Source: Rhodovulum sp. P5 (GTDB taxonomy: Bacteria; Pseudomonadota; Alphaproteobacteria; Rhodobacterales; Rhodobacteraceae). Taken from it: a stretch of 64,000 nucleotides of DNA. The number at the start of each line of letters is the position of its first letter. Within the stretch, counting starts at the first letter, position 1. Under the pieces are notes generated by a model. That model had not been told where the DNA came from. It did no database searches and was given only the letters and a program-made list of their open reading frames with translations. Position numbers and translations under genes: made by a program. The DNA lies in the NCBI RefSeq assembly GCF_002079305.1, contig NZ_CP015039.1:2067501-2131500 (forward strand), written 5' to 3'. Shown in pieces: positions 28,280-35,769 of the stretch.

Positions 28280-29445
28280 TTCTCCCGCTCCAGGATCGAG
28301 ACGTAATTTGCCACCGCCGCGCCGCCCATGTTGAACACACCGGCCAGGCCGGCCCCCTCGATCTGCATCTCGCCGGCTTCACCCATCAACTGCATCGCGG
28401 CCATGACATGCTGGGACACACCCGTCGCCCCGACCGGATGCCCCCGCGCCTTCAGCCCGCCCGAGGGGTTCACCGGCAACCGCCCGTCGCGCCGGGTGAT
28501 GCCGTCACGGATCACCCGGTGGCCCTGTCCGCGCTCGGCCAGCCCCATCGCCTCGTATTCGATCATCTCGGCGATGGTAAAGCAGTCGTGGGTCTCCACC
28601 AGATCCAGATCGTCGATGCTCAGCCCCGCTTCCTCCAGCGATTTCGCCCAGACCTTGCGCGGCCCGGCAAATTCGGTCGGGTCGCGGCGCGACAGCGCAA
28701 GAATGTCGTTGACCTGATTGCGGGCGCGGAAGGCGATGGCACGCTCCATCCCCGCGGCGGTTTCGGCATCGGCCAGCACAAGGGCCACCGCCCCGTCCGA
28801 GATCAGCGAACAATCGGTGCGACGCAGGGGCGGGGCGACATACGGGTTCTTGTCACTGATCGTGTTGCAGAACTCCACGCTCAGATCCTTGCGCATCTGG
28901 GCCAGCGGGTTCCGCACGCCGTTCTTGTGGTTCTTGGACGCAATCATCGCCAGTTCTTCGGACCGGTCGCCATTCTGCTGGAAATAGGCCTGCGCGATGC
29001 GGCCGAAGACCCCGGCAAAGCCCGCCGGTTCCCCCCCTTCCTCTTCGCGATAGGAGGCGGTCAGCAGGATGTCGGACACCTCGGCCAGGGGCGTGGCGGT
29101 CATCTTCTCGGCGCCCACGACCAGCGCGATCTTCGACCGGCCCGCGGCGATATTATCAAGCGCGGCATAAATCGCGGCCGACCCCGTGGCGCAGGCGTTT
29201 TCCATCCGCACCGCGGGCACATGGCGCAGCGCGTCCAGCCCCATCGCGACCAGCGACGCCTCGAACGCCTGGCTGGAAAAGCCGTGGTTATAGACGCCGA
29301 CGAAGATGCCATCGACATCCTCGGCCCCGATCCCGGCATGGGTCAGCGCGCCGGGCACCACCTCGGCCATCAGCGCCTCCAGCCCCGGGGCCTCGGACTT
29401 GCCAAAGGGCGTGTGGGCCCAGCCCACGATCCGTGCGTGTTGCAT
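28276..29445 (-). CDS. thiolase-family acyltransferase (SCP2-thiolase type)
   Basis: 389 residues. Catalytic Cys85 in ENACATGSAA, His in VETHDCFTIAEM and the second active-site loop NPSGGLKARGHPVGATG. These loop forms, in particular ETHD and a His-Pro in place of the Cys-x-Gly loop, are those of the lipid-transfer-protein/thiolase subgroup rather than classical beta-ketothiolases. It likely cleaves or forms a beta-ketoacyl-CoA. First gene of the minus-strand thiolase-synthetase-PPC operon, divergent from the TRAP operon. Confidence 0.9.
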   Translation of the reverse strand: MQHARIVGWAHTPFGKSEAPGLEALMAEVVPGALTHAGIGAEDVDGIFVGVYNHGFSSQAFEASLVAMGLDALRHVPAVRMENACATGSAAIYAALDNIAAGRSKIALVVGAEKMTATPLAEVSDILLTASYREEEGGEPAGFAGVFGRIAQAYFQQNGDRSEELAMIASKNHKNGVRNPLAQMRKDLSVEFCNTISDKNPYVAPPLRRTDCSLISDGAVALVLADAETAAGMERAIAFRARNQVNDILALSRRDPTEFAGPRKVWAKSLEEAGLSIDDLDLVETHDCFTIAEMIEYEAMGLAERGQGHRVIRDGITRRDGRLPVNPSGGLKARGHPVGATGVSQHVMAAMQLMGEAGEMQIEGAGLAGVFNMGGAAVANYVSILEREK

Positions 29446-29555
29446 CTTGTCCTCCCTGAACGGTCATATCCCGACCCGTTGTCAGTCTGCCGGGCCTTTC
29501 AGAGGAGGAGTGTGCGCGAGATCGGCAGCGGGAACAAGAATGCGGTGGAAAGGGT

Positions 29556-29584
29556 TTGCAAGCCCGCCGAGCCGTCCCTAACGT
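29556..29584 (+). promoter_or_regulatory. candidate promoter of the TRAP/SDR operon
   Basis: TTGCAA (29556-29561), 17-base spacer, TAACGT (29579-29584), 74 bases before dctP in the 212-base divergent gap. The -10 is imperfect; only a candidate. Confidence 0.35.
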
Positions 29585-29657
29585 GAGCGAACCAACGACC
29601 AGAAATCCGGCGCACCCATCGCGACAAGACGACGGCGCGCCAACGGGAGGAAAATTG

Positions 29658-30680
29658 ATGCGGAAGTCTCTCGCCACGGCGGCGGCCTGTTTCGTGGTTG
29701 CAGCCGGCGCCCATGCCGAAAACCTTGTCATGCAAAGCGTCTATCCGTCGTCGCTGCCGCTTCTGGGCGACACGGGCGTGAAGCTGACCGAACAGGTCGC
29801 CAAGCTGACCGATGGCGATCTGACCATCGAGTTCAACGAACCCGGCGCCATCGTCGGCGGAAACGAGATGTGGGACGCGATCTCCACCGGGGCGGTCGAT
29901 GCGGGCTGGTATTCGCCGGGCTTTGCGCAAGGGATCATCCCGTCGGCGGCGATCTTTACCGCGGTGCCCTTTGGCCCCGATGTGCGCGAATACACCGCGT
30001 GGTGGTATTACGGCGGCGGCAAGGAAATCTGGGCCGACATCACCAAGCCCTACAACATCCATACGGAGCTTTGCGCGATCCTTGTGCCAGAGGCGTCGGG
30101 CTGGTTCGCGAACGAGATCGACAGCCCCGAGGATCTGAAGGGCGTCAAGATGCGTATCTTCGGCCTTGGCGCCGCGGTCATGCAGAAACTGGGGGTCGAG
30201 GCGCAGTCGATGCCCGTGGCCGACACGATGACGGGCCTGCGTCTGGGCACCATCGACGCGGCCGAGATCTCCTTCCCGCTGATCGACAAGGCGCTGGGGA
30301 TGAACGAGCACGCCAATCACTACTACTTCCCCGGCTGGCATCAGCAGACATCGCTGATCACCTTCATCGCCAACCAGGATGTGTGGGACGGGCTGTCGGA
30401 CACGCATCGGGAGATCATCAAGACCGCCTGCGCCGCCAATGTCGCCTATACCGCGGCCGAGGGCGAAGCCAAGCAGCTTGAACCGCTGGCCGCGCTGAAA
30501 GCCGAAGGCGTGCAGGTGCATATGTGGAATGACGAGATGATGGCCGCCTTCCGCGGCGCATGGGACGAGGTCGTCGCAGAACAGACGGCGAAAGACCCCG
30601 ATTTTGCCCGCGCATGGACCTCGCTCTCGGACTTCCGCGAGAAGTACAAGGACTGGGCCGCGATCGGTTACCTGAAGTAA
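29658..30680 (+). CDS. dctP: TRAP transporter substrate-binding protein (DctP family)
   Basis: 340 residues; start ATG 29658 with GGGAGGA upstream. Signal peptide 1-20 (cleavage after AHA). DctP layout: QSVYPSSLPLLGDTG at the mouth of the cleft, VKMRIFGLGAAVMQKLGVEA containing the conserved Arg that salt-bridges the ligand carboxylate, and the following PVADTMTGLRLGTIDAAE segment. The SYFPG-like HYYFPGWHQQ loop resembles the 2-oxo/aromatic-acid group (TAXI-independent), but the ligand is unknown. A stable hairpin follows the gene. Confidence 0.92.
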   Translation: MRKSLATAAACFVVAAGAHAENLVMQSVYPSSLPLLGDTGVKLTEQVAKLTDGDLTIEFNEPGAIVGGNEMWDAISTGAVDAGWYSPGFAQGIIPSAAIFTAVPFGPDVREYTAWWYYGGGKEIWADITKPYNIHTELCAILVPEASGWFANEIDSPEDLKGVKMRIFGLGAAVMQKLGVEAQSMPVADTMTGLRLGTIDAAEISFPLIDKALGMNEHANHYYFPGWHQQTSLITFIANQDVWDGLSDTHREIIKTACAANVAYTAAEGEAKQLEPLAALKAEGVQVHMWNDEMMAAFRGAWDEVVAEQTAKDPDFARAWTSLSDFREKYKDWAAIGYLK

Positions 30681-30684
30681 GGGA

Positions 30685-30702
30685 CGGGGGCCCCGGCCCC
30701 CG
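30685..30702 (+). repeat. hairpin after dctP
   Basis: CGGGGG (30685-30690) pairs with CCCCCG (30697-30702) around a six-base GC loop; no U-tract. Same position relative to a binding-protein gene as the hairpins at 15679 and 42280. Confidence 0.55.
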
Positions 30703-30708
30703 CTTTCC

Positions 30709-31248
30709 ATGCGGACGCTTCTGCGCCTTTCCGATATCCTCGCATGGCCCTGCCGGATCGTTGCCCGGGCCATGGGCTGGCTGTTGATCGTGCTGATGCT
30801 GGTCATCCTGTACGACGTCATCGGGCGGCGCTTCTTCGCGACCGGATCGTTCAAGCTGCAAGAGCTTGAATGGCACCTGCACGGGGCCATCGCGGTGTTG
30901 TGCTTCGGCTGGGCCTATATCGAGAATGCCCATGTCCGGATCGACGTGTTCGCCGACCGCCTGTCGGACCGGATGCGCCTGCGCTGGGAAATCGCGGTGA
31001 TCTGCCTGTTCCTGATCCCGTTCATGGGCCTGTTGACATGGTATGCGTGGGATTTCGTCGTGCGCTCCTACATCCGGCATGAGGGGTCCTCGGGCGGTGT
31101 TGGGTTGCCGAACCGCTGGATCATCAAGTCCGCGATTCCGATTGGCGCGGTTCTGACGATCATGGGCGGGCTTTCGGTCCTGTGCCGGGCGGTCGTTGCC
31201 CTGCGCCGGCCTGATCTTCTCTCCGATCCGTGGAGGGTACCGACGTGA
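30709..31248 (+). CDS. dctQ: TRAP transporter small permease (DctQ)
   Basis: 179 residues with four hydrophobic helices (about 8-33, 47-67, 90-112, 136-160). Typical DctQ features: VILYDVIGRRFFATGSFKLQELEWHL (only motif order is meant) with the conserved D-V-x-x-R and E-L pair in the first helix-loop. It is the small membrane subunit that pairs with DctM. The stop shares bases with the GTG start of dctM. Confidence 0.92.
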   Translation: MRTLLRLSDILAWPCRIVARAMGWLLIVLMLVILYDVIGRRFFATGSFKLQELEWHLHGAIAVLCFGWAYIENAHVRIDVFADRLSDRMRLRWEIAVICLFLIPFMGLLTWYAWDFVVRSYIRHEGSSGGVGLPNRWIIKSAIPIGAVLTIMGGLSVLCRAVVALRRPDLLSDPWRVPT

Positions 31249-32612
31249 TCGAGGCGATCTCGGCCGCCTTGCCCGGGGCGATGTTCCTGTCGCTGGTCGT
31301 CGGGCTTTTCTCGGGTGCGCCGGTGGCGATCATGCTGATGGGGGTCAGCCTTGTGTTCGGGCTGCTGGCGGTCTGGACGGGCGACATGCGGCCGGTGCAT
31401 GCCACGCTGCTGCCCAACCGGATCTTTTCGGGCACCATCGAGAACCCGGTTCTGGTCGCGGCACCGATGTTCATCTTCATGGGCGTGGTGATGGAACGCA
31501 CCCGCATCGCCGAGGATCTGCTGATCACCCTGCAGCGGCTGATGCGGGCCGTGCCCGGCGGGCTGGCGCTGGCGGTCGTGCTGATGGGCACGATCCTGGC
31601 CGCGGCGACGGGGATCATCGGCGCCTCGGTCGTGATGCTGACGCTCTTGGCCGTGCCGACCATGCTGGAGCGTGGCTATGACAAGGGGCTTTCGGCGGGC
31701 ACCGTCGCCTCCGCCGGGACGCTGGGCATCCTGATCCCGCCATCGGTCATGCTGGTCTTCATGGGCGATCTGCTGTCGGTGTCACTGGGGCGGCTTTTCG
31801 TGGCCGCGCTGATCCCCGGACTGGCACTGTCGGCGGTCTATGTCGTCTACATCGTCATCCGCTCTGCCCTGCAGCCATCGCTCGCCCCCAAGGCGCCACC
31901 GCTCTCGGCCGAGGAAGCCCGCGGGCTTTGGCTGGAAACCCTGAAATCCGTGCTGGCCCCGCTGATCCTCATCATTGCGGTTCTGGGCTCCATCCTCGCC
32001 GGCATCGCCACCCCGACCGAGGCATCTGGGGTGGGCGCGGCGGCGGCGCTTTTGCTGGGGCTGGTGCGCGGGCGGCTGGGAATGGCGACCTTGCAGGCGT
32101 CGATGAACGGCTCCATCCGGCAGCTGGCGATGCTGTTCTTCATCTTCGTTGGCGCGACGGCCTTTGCCTATATCTTCCGCAAGGTCGGGGGGGAGCATTT
32201 CATCGTCGACACCGCCCGGTCCCTGCCGCTGGGCGACTGGGGGCTTCTGTTCGCGATGATGGGCATGATCTTCGTGATGGGCTTCTTCTTCGACTGGATC
32301 GAGATCACGCTGATCATGCTGCCGATCTTCGCCCCCATCGTGCCGCTTCTCGACCTTGGCGGGCATGTGGAACCCGCGCAGATGATCTACTGGTTCGCGA
32401 TCCTCGTCTCGCTGAACCTGCAAACGAGCTTTCTGACACCACCCTTCGGATTTGCACTGTTCTACATGAAAGGCGCGGCGGGCCGGATGCTGTCGATGCG
32501 CGATATCTATCGCGGCGTGGCGCCCTTCGTGATGCTGCAGCTGGTCGTTCTGGGGATTGCCATCGCATGGCCCGACCTCGTGCTGTGGTTGCCCGGAAAG
32601 CTGATGCCATGA
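31245..32612 (+). CDS. dctM: TRAP transporter large permease (DctM)
   Basis: 455 residues, about 12 helices, sodium-driven symport subunit. Family features: GMxxG-type loops such as FMGVVMERTRIAEDLL, the conserved LIPPSVMLVFMGDLLSVSLGRLF region (shortened here to name the motif), and GFFFDWIEITLIMLPIFAPI. Start chosen as GTG 31245 (GTGA overlap with dctQ, GGAGGG seven bases upstream) rather than GTG 31230, whose own upstream region lacks a site. It ends in an ATGA overlap with the first dehydrogenase gene. Confidence 0.94.
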   Translation: MIEAISAALPGAMFLSLVVGLFSGAPVAIMLMGVSLVFGLLAVWTGDMRPVHATLLPNRIFSGTIENPVLVAAPMFIFMGVVMERTRIAEDLLITLQRLMRAVPGGLALAVVLMGTILAAATGIIGASVVMLTLLAVPTMLERGYDKGLSAGTVASAGTLGILIPPSVMLVFMGDLLSVSLGRLFVAALIPGLALSAVYVVYIVIRSALQPSLAPKAPPLSAEEARGLWLETLKSVLAPLILIIAVLGSILAGIATPTEASGVGAAAALLLGLVRGRLGMATLQASMNGSIRQLAMLFFIFVGATAFAYIFRKVGGEHFIVDTARSLPLGDWGLLFAMMGMIFVMGFFFDWIEITLIMLPIFAPIVPLLDLGGHVEPAQMIYWFAILVSLNLQTSFLTPPFGFALFYMKGAAGRMLSMRDIYRGVAPFVMLQLVVLGIAIAWPDLVLWLPGKLMP

Positions 32613-33403
32613 GGGTCGCGGGCAAGCGGGCCATCGTGCTGGGCGCGGGATCGGTCGGGCCGGGCTGGGGCAACGGCAAGGCGGCGGCGGTGCTGTATGC
32701 CCGAGAGGGCGCGTCGGTCCTGTGTGTCGATCGCGACCGCGCCGCGGCCGAGGAAACCGCACGGATCATCCGCGGCGAAGGCGGCCGGGCAGAGGTGTTT
32801 GCGGGCGATATGACCGACCCGGGCGCAGCCACCAGTGCCGTGGCCGCGGCGGTGGCGGCCTTCGGCGGGCTCGACATCCTGCATTACAATATCGGCATCT
32901 CGACCCGCGGGGGCATTACCGAGACCCGCCTCGAAGACTGGCAACGCGTGTTCGCCGTCAACCTCGACGGGGCGTTCCTGACCACGCAGGCCGCGCTGCC
33001 CGCGCTGGAGGACGGCGGCGGCGCCATCGTCTATATCGCCACGCTGGCCGCGGTGATGAATGGCCCCTACCCGTATGTCGGCTACGAGGCGTCGAAGGCG
33101 GCGCTGGTTCGGCTCGCCTCCTCCGTTGCCATCGAATATGCCGCCCGCGGCGTGCGCGCCAATGCGGTCCTGCCGGGCATGATCGACACGCCCCATGTGC
33201 AGGCGATGATCGCCCCCGGCACCGATCCGGCCACACTGGCCGCCACCCGCGCCGGGCAGGTGCCGATGCGCCGGCAGGGCACCGCGTGGGACGTGGCAGA
33301 GGCCGCGCTGTTCCTTGCATCGGATGCGGCAGGTTTCATCACCGGGGAAACCCTGCGCGTCGATGGCGGCATGGGCATCCTTACAGGCCAATCGGAGAGA
33401 TAG
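32609..33403 (+). CDS. short-chain dehydrogenase/reductase 1
   Basis: 264 residues. Cofactor motif is a variant of TGxxxGxG: LGAGSVGPGWGNG, with an unusual insertion between the glycines. Catalytic residues: NIG (for NxG), Ser/Thr region VYIATLAAV where the usual Ser is Thr, and YEASK with Tyr and Lys. The C-terminal LRVDGGMG is canonical. The Thr for Ser change should reduce but may not abolish activity. It is made with the TRAP transporter and likely oxidises or reduces the imported hydroxy- or keto-acid. Confidence 0.85.
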   Translation: MRVAGKRAIVLGAGSVGPGWGNGKAAAVLYAREGASVLCVDRDRAAAEETARIIRGEGGRAEVFAGDMTDPGAATSAVAAAVAAFGGLDILHYNIGISTRGGITETRLEDWQRVFAVNLDGAFLTTQAALPALEDGGGAIVYIATLAAVMNGPYPYVGYEASKAALVRLASSVAIEYAARGVRANAVLPGMIDTPHVQAMIAPGTDPATLAATRAGQVPMRRQGTAWDVAEAALFLASDAAGFITGETLRVDGGMGILTGQSER

Positions 33404-34171
33404 ATGGACAAGACGGCACTCGTGACGGGCGCGGCCCGCGGCATCGGTCTGGCGACCACGCATCTGTTCCTGGAAGAAGGGCGCCGCGTCGCGATGATCG
33501 ACCGCGATGCCGAGGCGCTGGCCGCCGCCGCCGAGGGGCTGGAGGGCGCGCTGCCCATCGTCTGCGACGTGTCGATCCCCGACCAGGTCGACGCGATGGT
33601 GGCTGAGGTGACGGCCGCCTTTGGCCGGATCGACGCGCTGGTCAACAATGCGGGCGTCGCCGATTTCGGCCCGATCGGAGAGACCGACTTTCAGCGCTGG
33701 CGCAGGGTGATGGAAACGAACCTAGACGGCGTCTTTCTTGTCAGTCAGGCCTGTGCCCCGGCGCTGTGCGCGCAGGGCGGCGCCATCGTCAATATCGCGT
33801 CGATCTCCGGCCTTCGGGCCTCCACCCTGCGGGTGGCCTATGGCACGTCCAAGGCCGCAGTCATGCACCTGACCCAGCAGCAGGCGGCGGAGTTGGGGGA
33901 GTTCAACGTGCGCTCTAACTGCGTGGCGCCGGGCCCGGTGAACACCAAGCTCGCGCTCGCCGTTCATACGCCCGAGATCCGCGCGGCCTATCACGACGCG
34001 ATCCCGCTGAACCGCTACGGGTCGGAGCGGGAGATTGCCGAGGTCATCGTGTTCCTGTGTTCGGACCGGGCCAGCTATGTCTCTGGCCAGACCATCGCGG
34101 TGGATGGCGGCTTTGGCTCGACCGGCATCGGCCTGCCCGCACTGCGTCAGGTCACGGATCAGAAGGTCTGA
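33404..34171 (+). CDS. short-chain dehydrogenase/reductase 2
   Basis: 255 residues, fully canonical classical SDR: TGAARGIG cofactor loop, Asp33 area (VAMIDRD) suggesting NAD(H) preference, NNAG, IASISG with catalytic Ser, YGTSK with Tyr/Lys, and VDGGFG near the C-terminus. It starts directly after the stop of SDR 1. Last gene of the TRAP operon; a strong hairpin terminator follows. Substrate unknown. Confidence 0.92.
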   Translation: MDKTALVTGAARGIGLATTHLFLEEGRRVAMIDRDAEALAAAAEGLEGALPIVCDVSIPDQVDAMVAEVTAAFGRIDALVNNAGVADFGPIGETDFQRWRRVMETNLDGVFLVSQACAPALCAQGGAIVNIASISGLRASTLRVAYGTSKAAVMHLTQQQAAELGEFNVRSNCVAPGPVNTKLALAVHTPEIRAAYHDAIPLNRYGSEREIAEVIVFLCSDRASYVSGQTIAVDGGFGSTGIGLPALRQVTDQKV

Positions 34172-34194
34172 AACGACGACGAGAGGACAAGCAA

Positions 34195-34223
34195 AGGGCG
34201 ACCGGAACGGATCCGGTCGCCCT
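34195..34223. terminator. bidirectional hairpin terminator
   Basis: Perfect 12-bp stem (34195-34206 with 34212-34223; AGGGCGACCGGA and TCCGGTCGCCCT) and a five-base loop, located between the convergent SDR 2 and VPLPA-CTERM genes. Short T-rich flank (CTCTTC) on the plus side and AAA on the other. Confidence 0.75.
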
Positions 34224-34241
34224 CTTCATGTCGGTCATGGC

Positions 34242-34985
34242 TTAGCGCTTGGTGCGACGGCGCTTCAGCCCCACCAGGGCAAGGCCACCCGCAGCCATCA
34301 GCGGCAGCGCGCCCGGCAGCGGCACGACCGGCCCATCTTCGATGTCTTCATAGGCAACGAAGACAGCGCCGGTGTCATCCATCGCGACGGCGTCTCCCCC
34401 GCTCAGATGGGCGTAGGCGTCAACGGCAAACGACATCGAACTGTCAGAGATATCCGTGTCTTCCAGCGAGGCGTCGGTGAAGGGCATGACGGTCCGGCCC
34501 GTGGTGTACTGGATCGCGCTGCCGATGCCCGTCAGAAGGCTGTTATAGGCAGAGTAAAGGGACGAACCGGCCGTGGCTTCGAGGATGACCAGAACGTCGC
34601 CGCCATCCGACACGAAGTTCGCCACGCTTGCGATTTCCGCAGCGGTGTAGTCGATGGCGTTGTTGTAGAAACGCGTAATCACCAGCAGATCGACACCCGC
34701 CAGCAGCGCGTCGGTCAGCGTGGACGCATCTTCAACGGCCGAAACGCCGGCTTGGGCGTTGAAAAGGGCGCGGGTATCGCTCTGCTGTTCTTCGTTACGG
34801 GAAAACAGAACGCTCGTCGCGCTATCAAGAACGTTCAGGTACAGCGCGTCATTGACCGCCTTCCCCGCGGTGTTGACGTCGGCAACAACGGTCACGGAAG
34901 CAGCAGAGGCACTGACGGCCGCGGCGGCGGTCAGCGCGATGGAAAGGGCAGCACTCTTCAACGTACCAGATTTAAATTTGAACAT
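34242..34985 (-). CDS. exported VPLPA-CTERM protein
   Basis: 247 residues from the ATG at 34985. Signal peptide about residues 1-29 (Ala-rich, ending SASAA). C-terminus carries the tripartite sorting signal: VPLPGALPL, a hydrophobic helix (MAAGGLALVGL) and a basic tail KRRRTKR, matching the VPLPA-CTERM/PEP-CTERM type processed by exosortase-like enzymes. The body has a flavodoxin/GATase-like alternation (VTVVADVNTAGKA; LLAGVDLLVITRFYNN; VANFVSDGGDVLVIL), as in proteins that resemble a ThuA/GATase fold without clear catalysis. Monocistronic, bounded by hairpins. No exosortase gene is in the window. Confidence 0.82.
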   Translation of the reverse strand: MFKFKSGTLKSAALSIALTAAAAVSASAASVTVVADVNTAGKAVNDALYLNVLDSATSVLFSRNEEQQSDTRALFNAQAGVSAVEDASTLTDALLAGVDLLVITRFYNNAIDYTAAEIASVANFVSDGGDVLVILEATAGSSLYSAYNSLLTGIGSAIQYTTGRTVMPFTDASLEDTDISDSSMSFAVDAYAHLSGGDAVAMDDTGAVFVAYEDIEDGPVVPLPGALPLMAAGGLALVGLKRRRTKR

Positions 34986-35092
34986 CTTATTCCCCCCAGA
35001 GAGAAAAGTTTCGCGTCGGAAAGGCCACGACAAGCTGCCGTAGCGTCAATAGTGTCACCCTAGAGACAGTTTAAATCAAGGTTTAGTTAAGG

Positions 35093-35119
35093 GACCTGTC
35101 CTGTCGAAAAGGACAGGTC
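35093..35119 (-). terminator. hairpin between cynS and the VPLPA-CTERM gene
   Basis: Perfect 9-bp stem (GACCTGTCC 35093-35101 with GGACAGGTC 35111-35119), nine-base loop. It lies upstream of the VPLPA-CTERM gene and downstream of cynS on the minus strand; terminator or leader hairpin. The rest of 34986-35274 contains no gene; TTAAAC-17-TATTGA at about 35043-35072 on the minus strand is a weak promoter candidate for the VPLPA-CTERM gene. Confidence 0.5.
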
Positions 35120-35197
35120 TTCAACCCTCTTTTGCAGGCCGCGCCCGCCCAGTCGATCGATCACCAGCCGGGCGCGCACATTCTGGGGCAAAGGCCG

Positions 35198-35218
35198 GGG
35201 CGGGCGTCCTGCCCGCCC
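35198..35218 (-). terminator. hairpin just downstream of cynS
   Basis: GGGCGGGC (35198-35205) pairs with GCCCGCCC (35211-35218), five-base loop, about 55 bases after the cynS stop. Only CCTTTG follows on the minus strand, so termination strength is uncertain. Confidence 0.5.
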
Positions 35219-35274
35219 GGCGCCAAATCGGCCGCGGACAGGTCCGATAGATTGGCCGGTGCAGACGGGGCCGA

Positions 35275-35742
35275 TTACCAGGAATTGTAGGCGAGGTACT
35301 TGCCCGACATCTCGATCTTCACCCGGTCGCCCTTGGGGTGTTCCACGCGGGTGACGTGCATGTCGAAATCGATGGCCGACATGATGCCGTCGCCGAATTT
35401 CTCATGGATCAGCGCCTTGATCGTGGGGCCGTAGACGCCGACGATTTCATACAGGCGATAGATGCAAGGATCGGTCGGCACGGTCTGTTCCCAGACCTTG
35501 GTCGGGCATTCCTCCAGCACCGGTGCGGCCTCGGCCGGCAGGCCCAGCAGTTTCACCAGCGCCTCGGCCTTTTCTTTCGGCATGGCATTCATGCCCATCG
35601 CGGCGGAATGCGTCCAGACCGGCGACATGCCGATCGCCTCGGCGATCCCTTCCCAAGTCAGGCCCTGCCGTTTCTTGACAGAGATGATCATGGCGGTGAG
35701 GTCTTCCTTGGTCAGGTCATCGGTGTGGGTGAGGTCTTTCAT
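35275..35742 (-). CDS. cynS: cyanate hydratase (cyanase)
   Basis: 155 residues, same length and numbering as the E. coli enzyme: catalytic Arg96, Glu99 and Ser122 align exactly (IYRLYEIVGVYG; DGIMSAIDF). N-terminal helix-turn-helix-like domain (about 15-75) and C-terminal catalytic domain ending KYLAYNSW. It converts cyanate plus bicarbonate to ammonia and CO2, giving usable nitrogen. It lies 27 bases after the PP2C-kinase gene on the same strand and near the nitrate/nitrite genes, which fits a nitrogen-scavenging role. Confidence 0.97.
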   Translation of the reverse strand: MKDLTHTDDLTKEDLTAMIISVKKRQGLTWEGIAEAIGMSPVWTHSAAMGMNAMPKEKAEALVKLLGLPAEAAPVLEECPTKVWEQTVPTDPCIYRLYEIVGVYGPTIKALIHEKFGDGIMSAIDFDMHVTRVEHPKGDRVKIEMSGKYLAYNSW

Positions 35743-35769
35743 CGCGTGTCTCCCTGTTGATTGCGATGG

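Noticed and set aside
35093..35119. ANTAR hairpin before the VPLPA-CTERM gene
   Set aside because: The loop is nine bases and there is no second hexaloop hairpin nearby.
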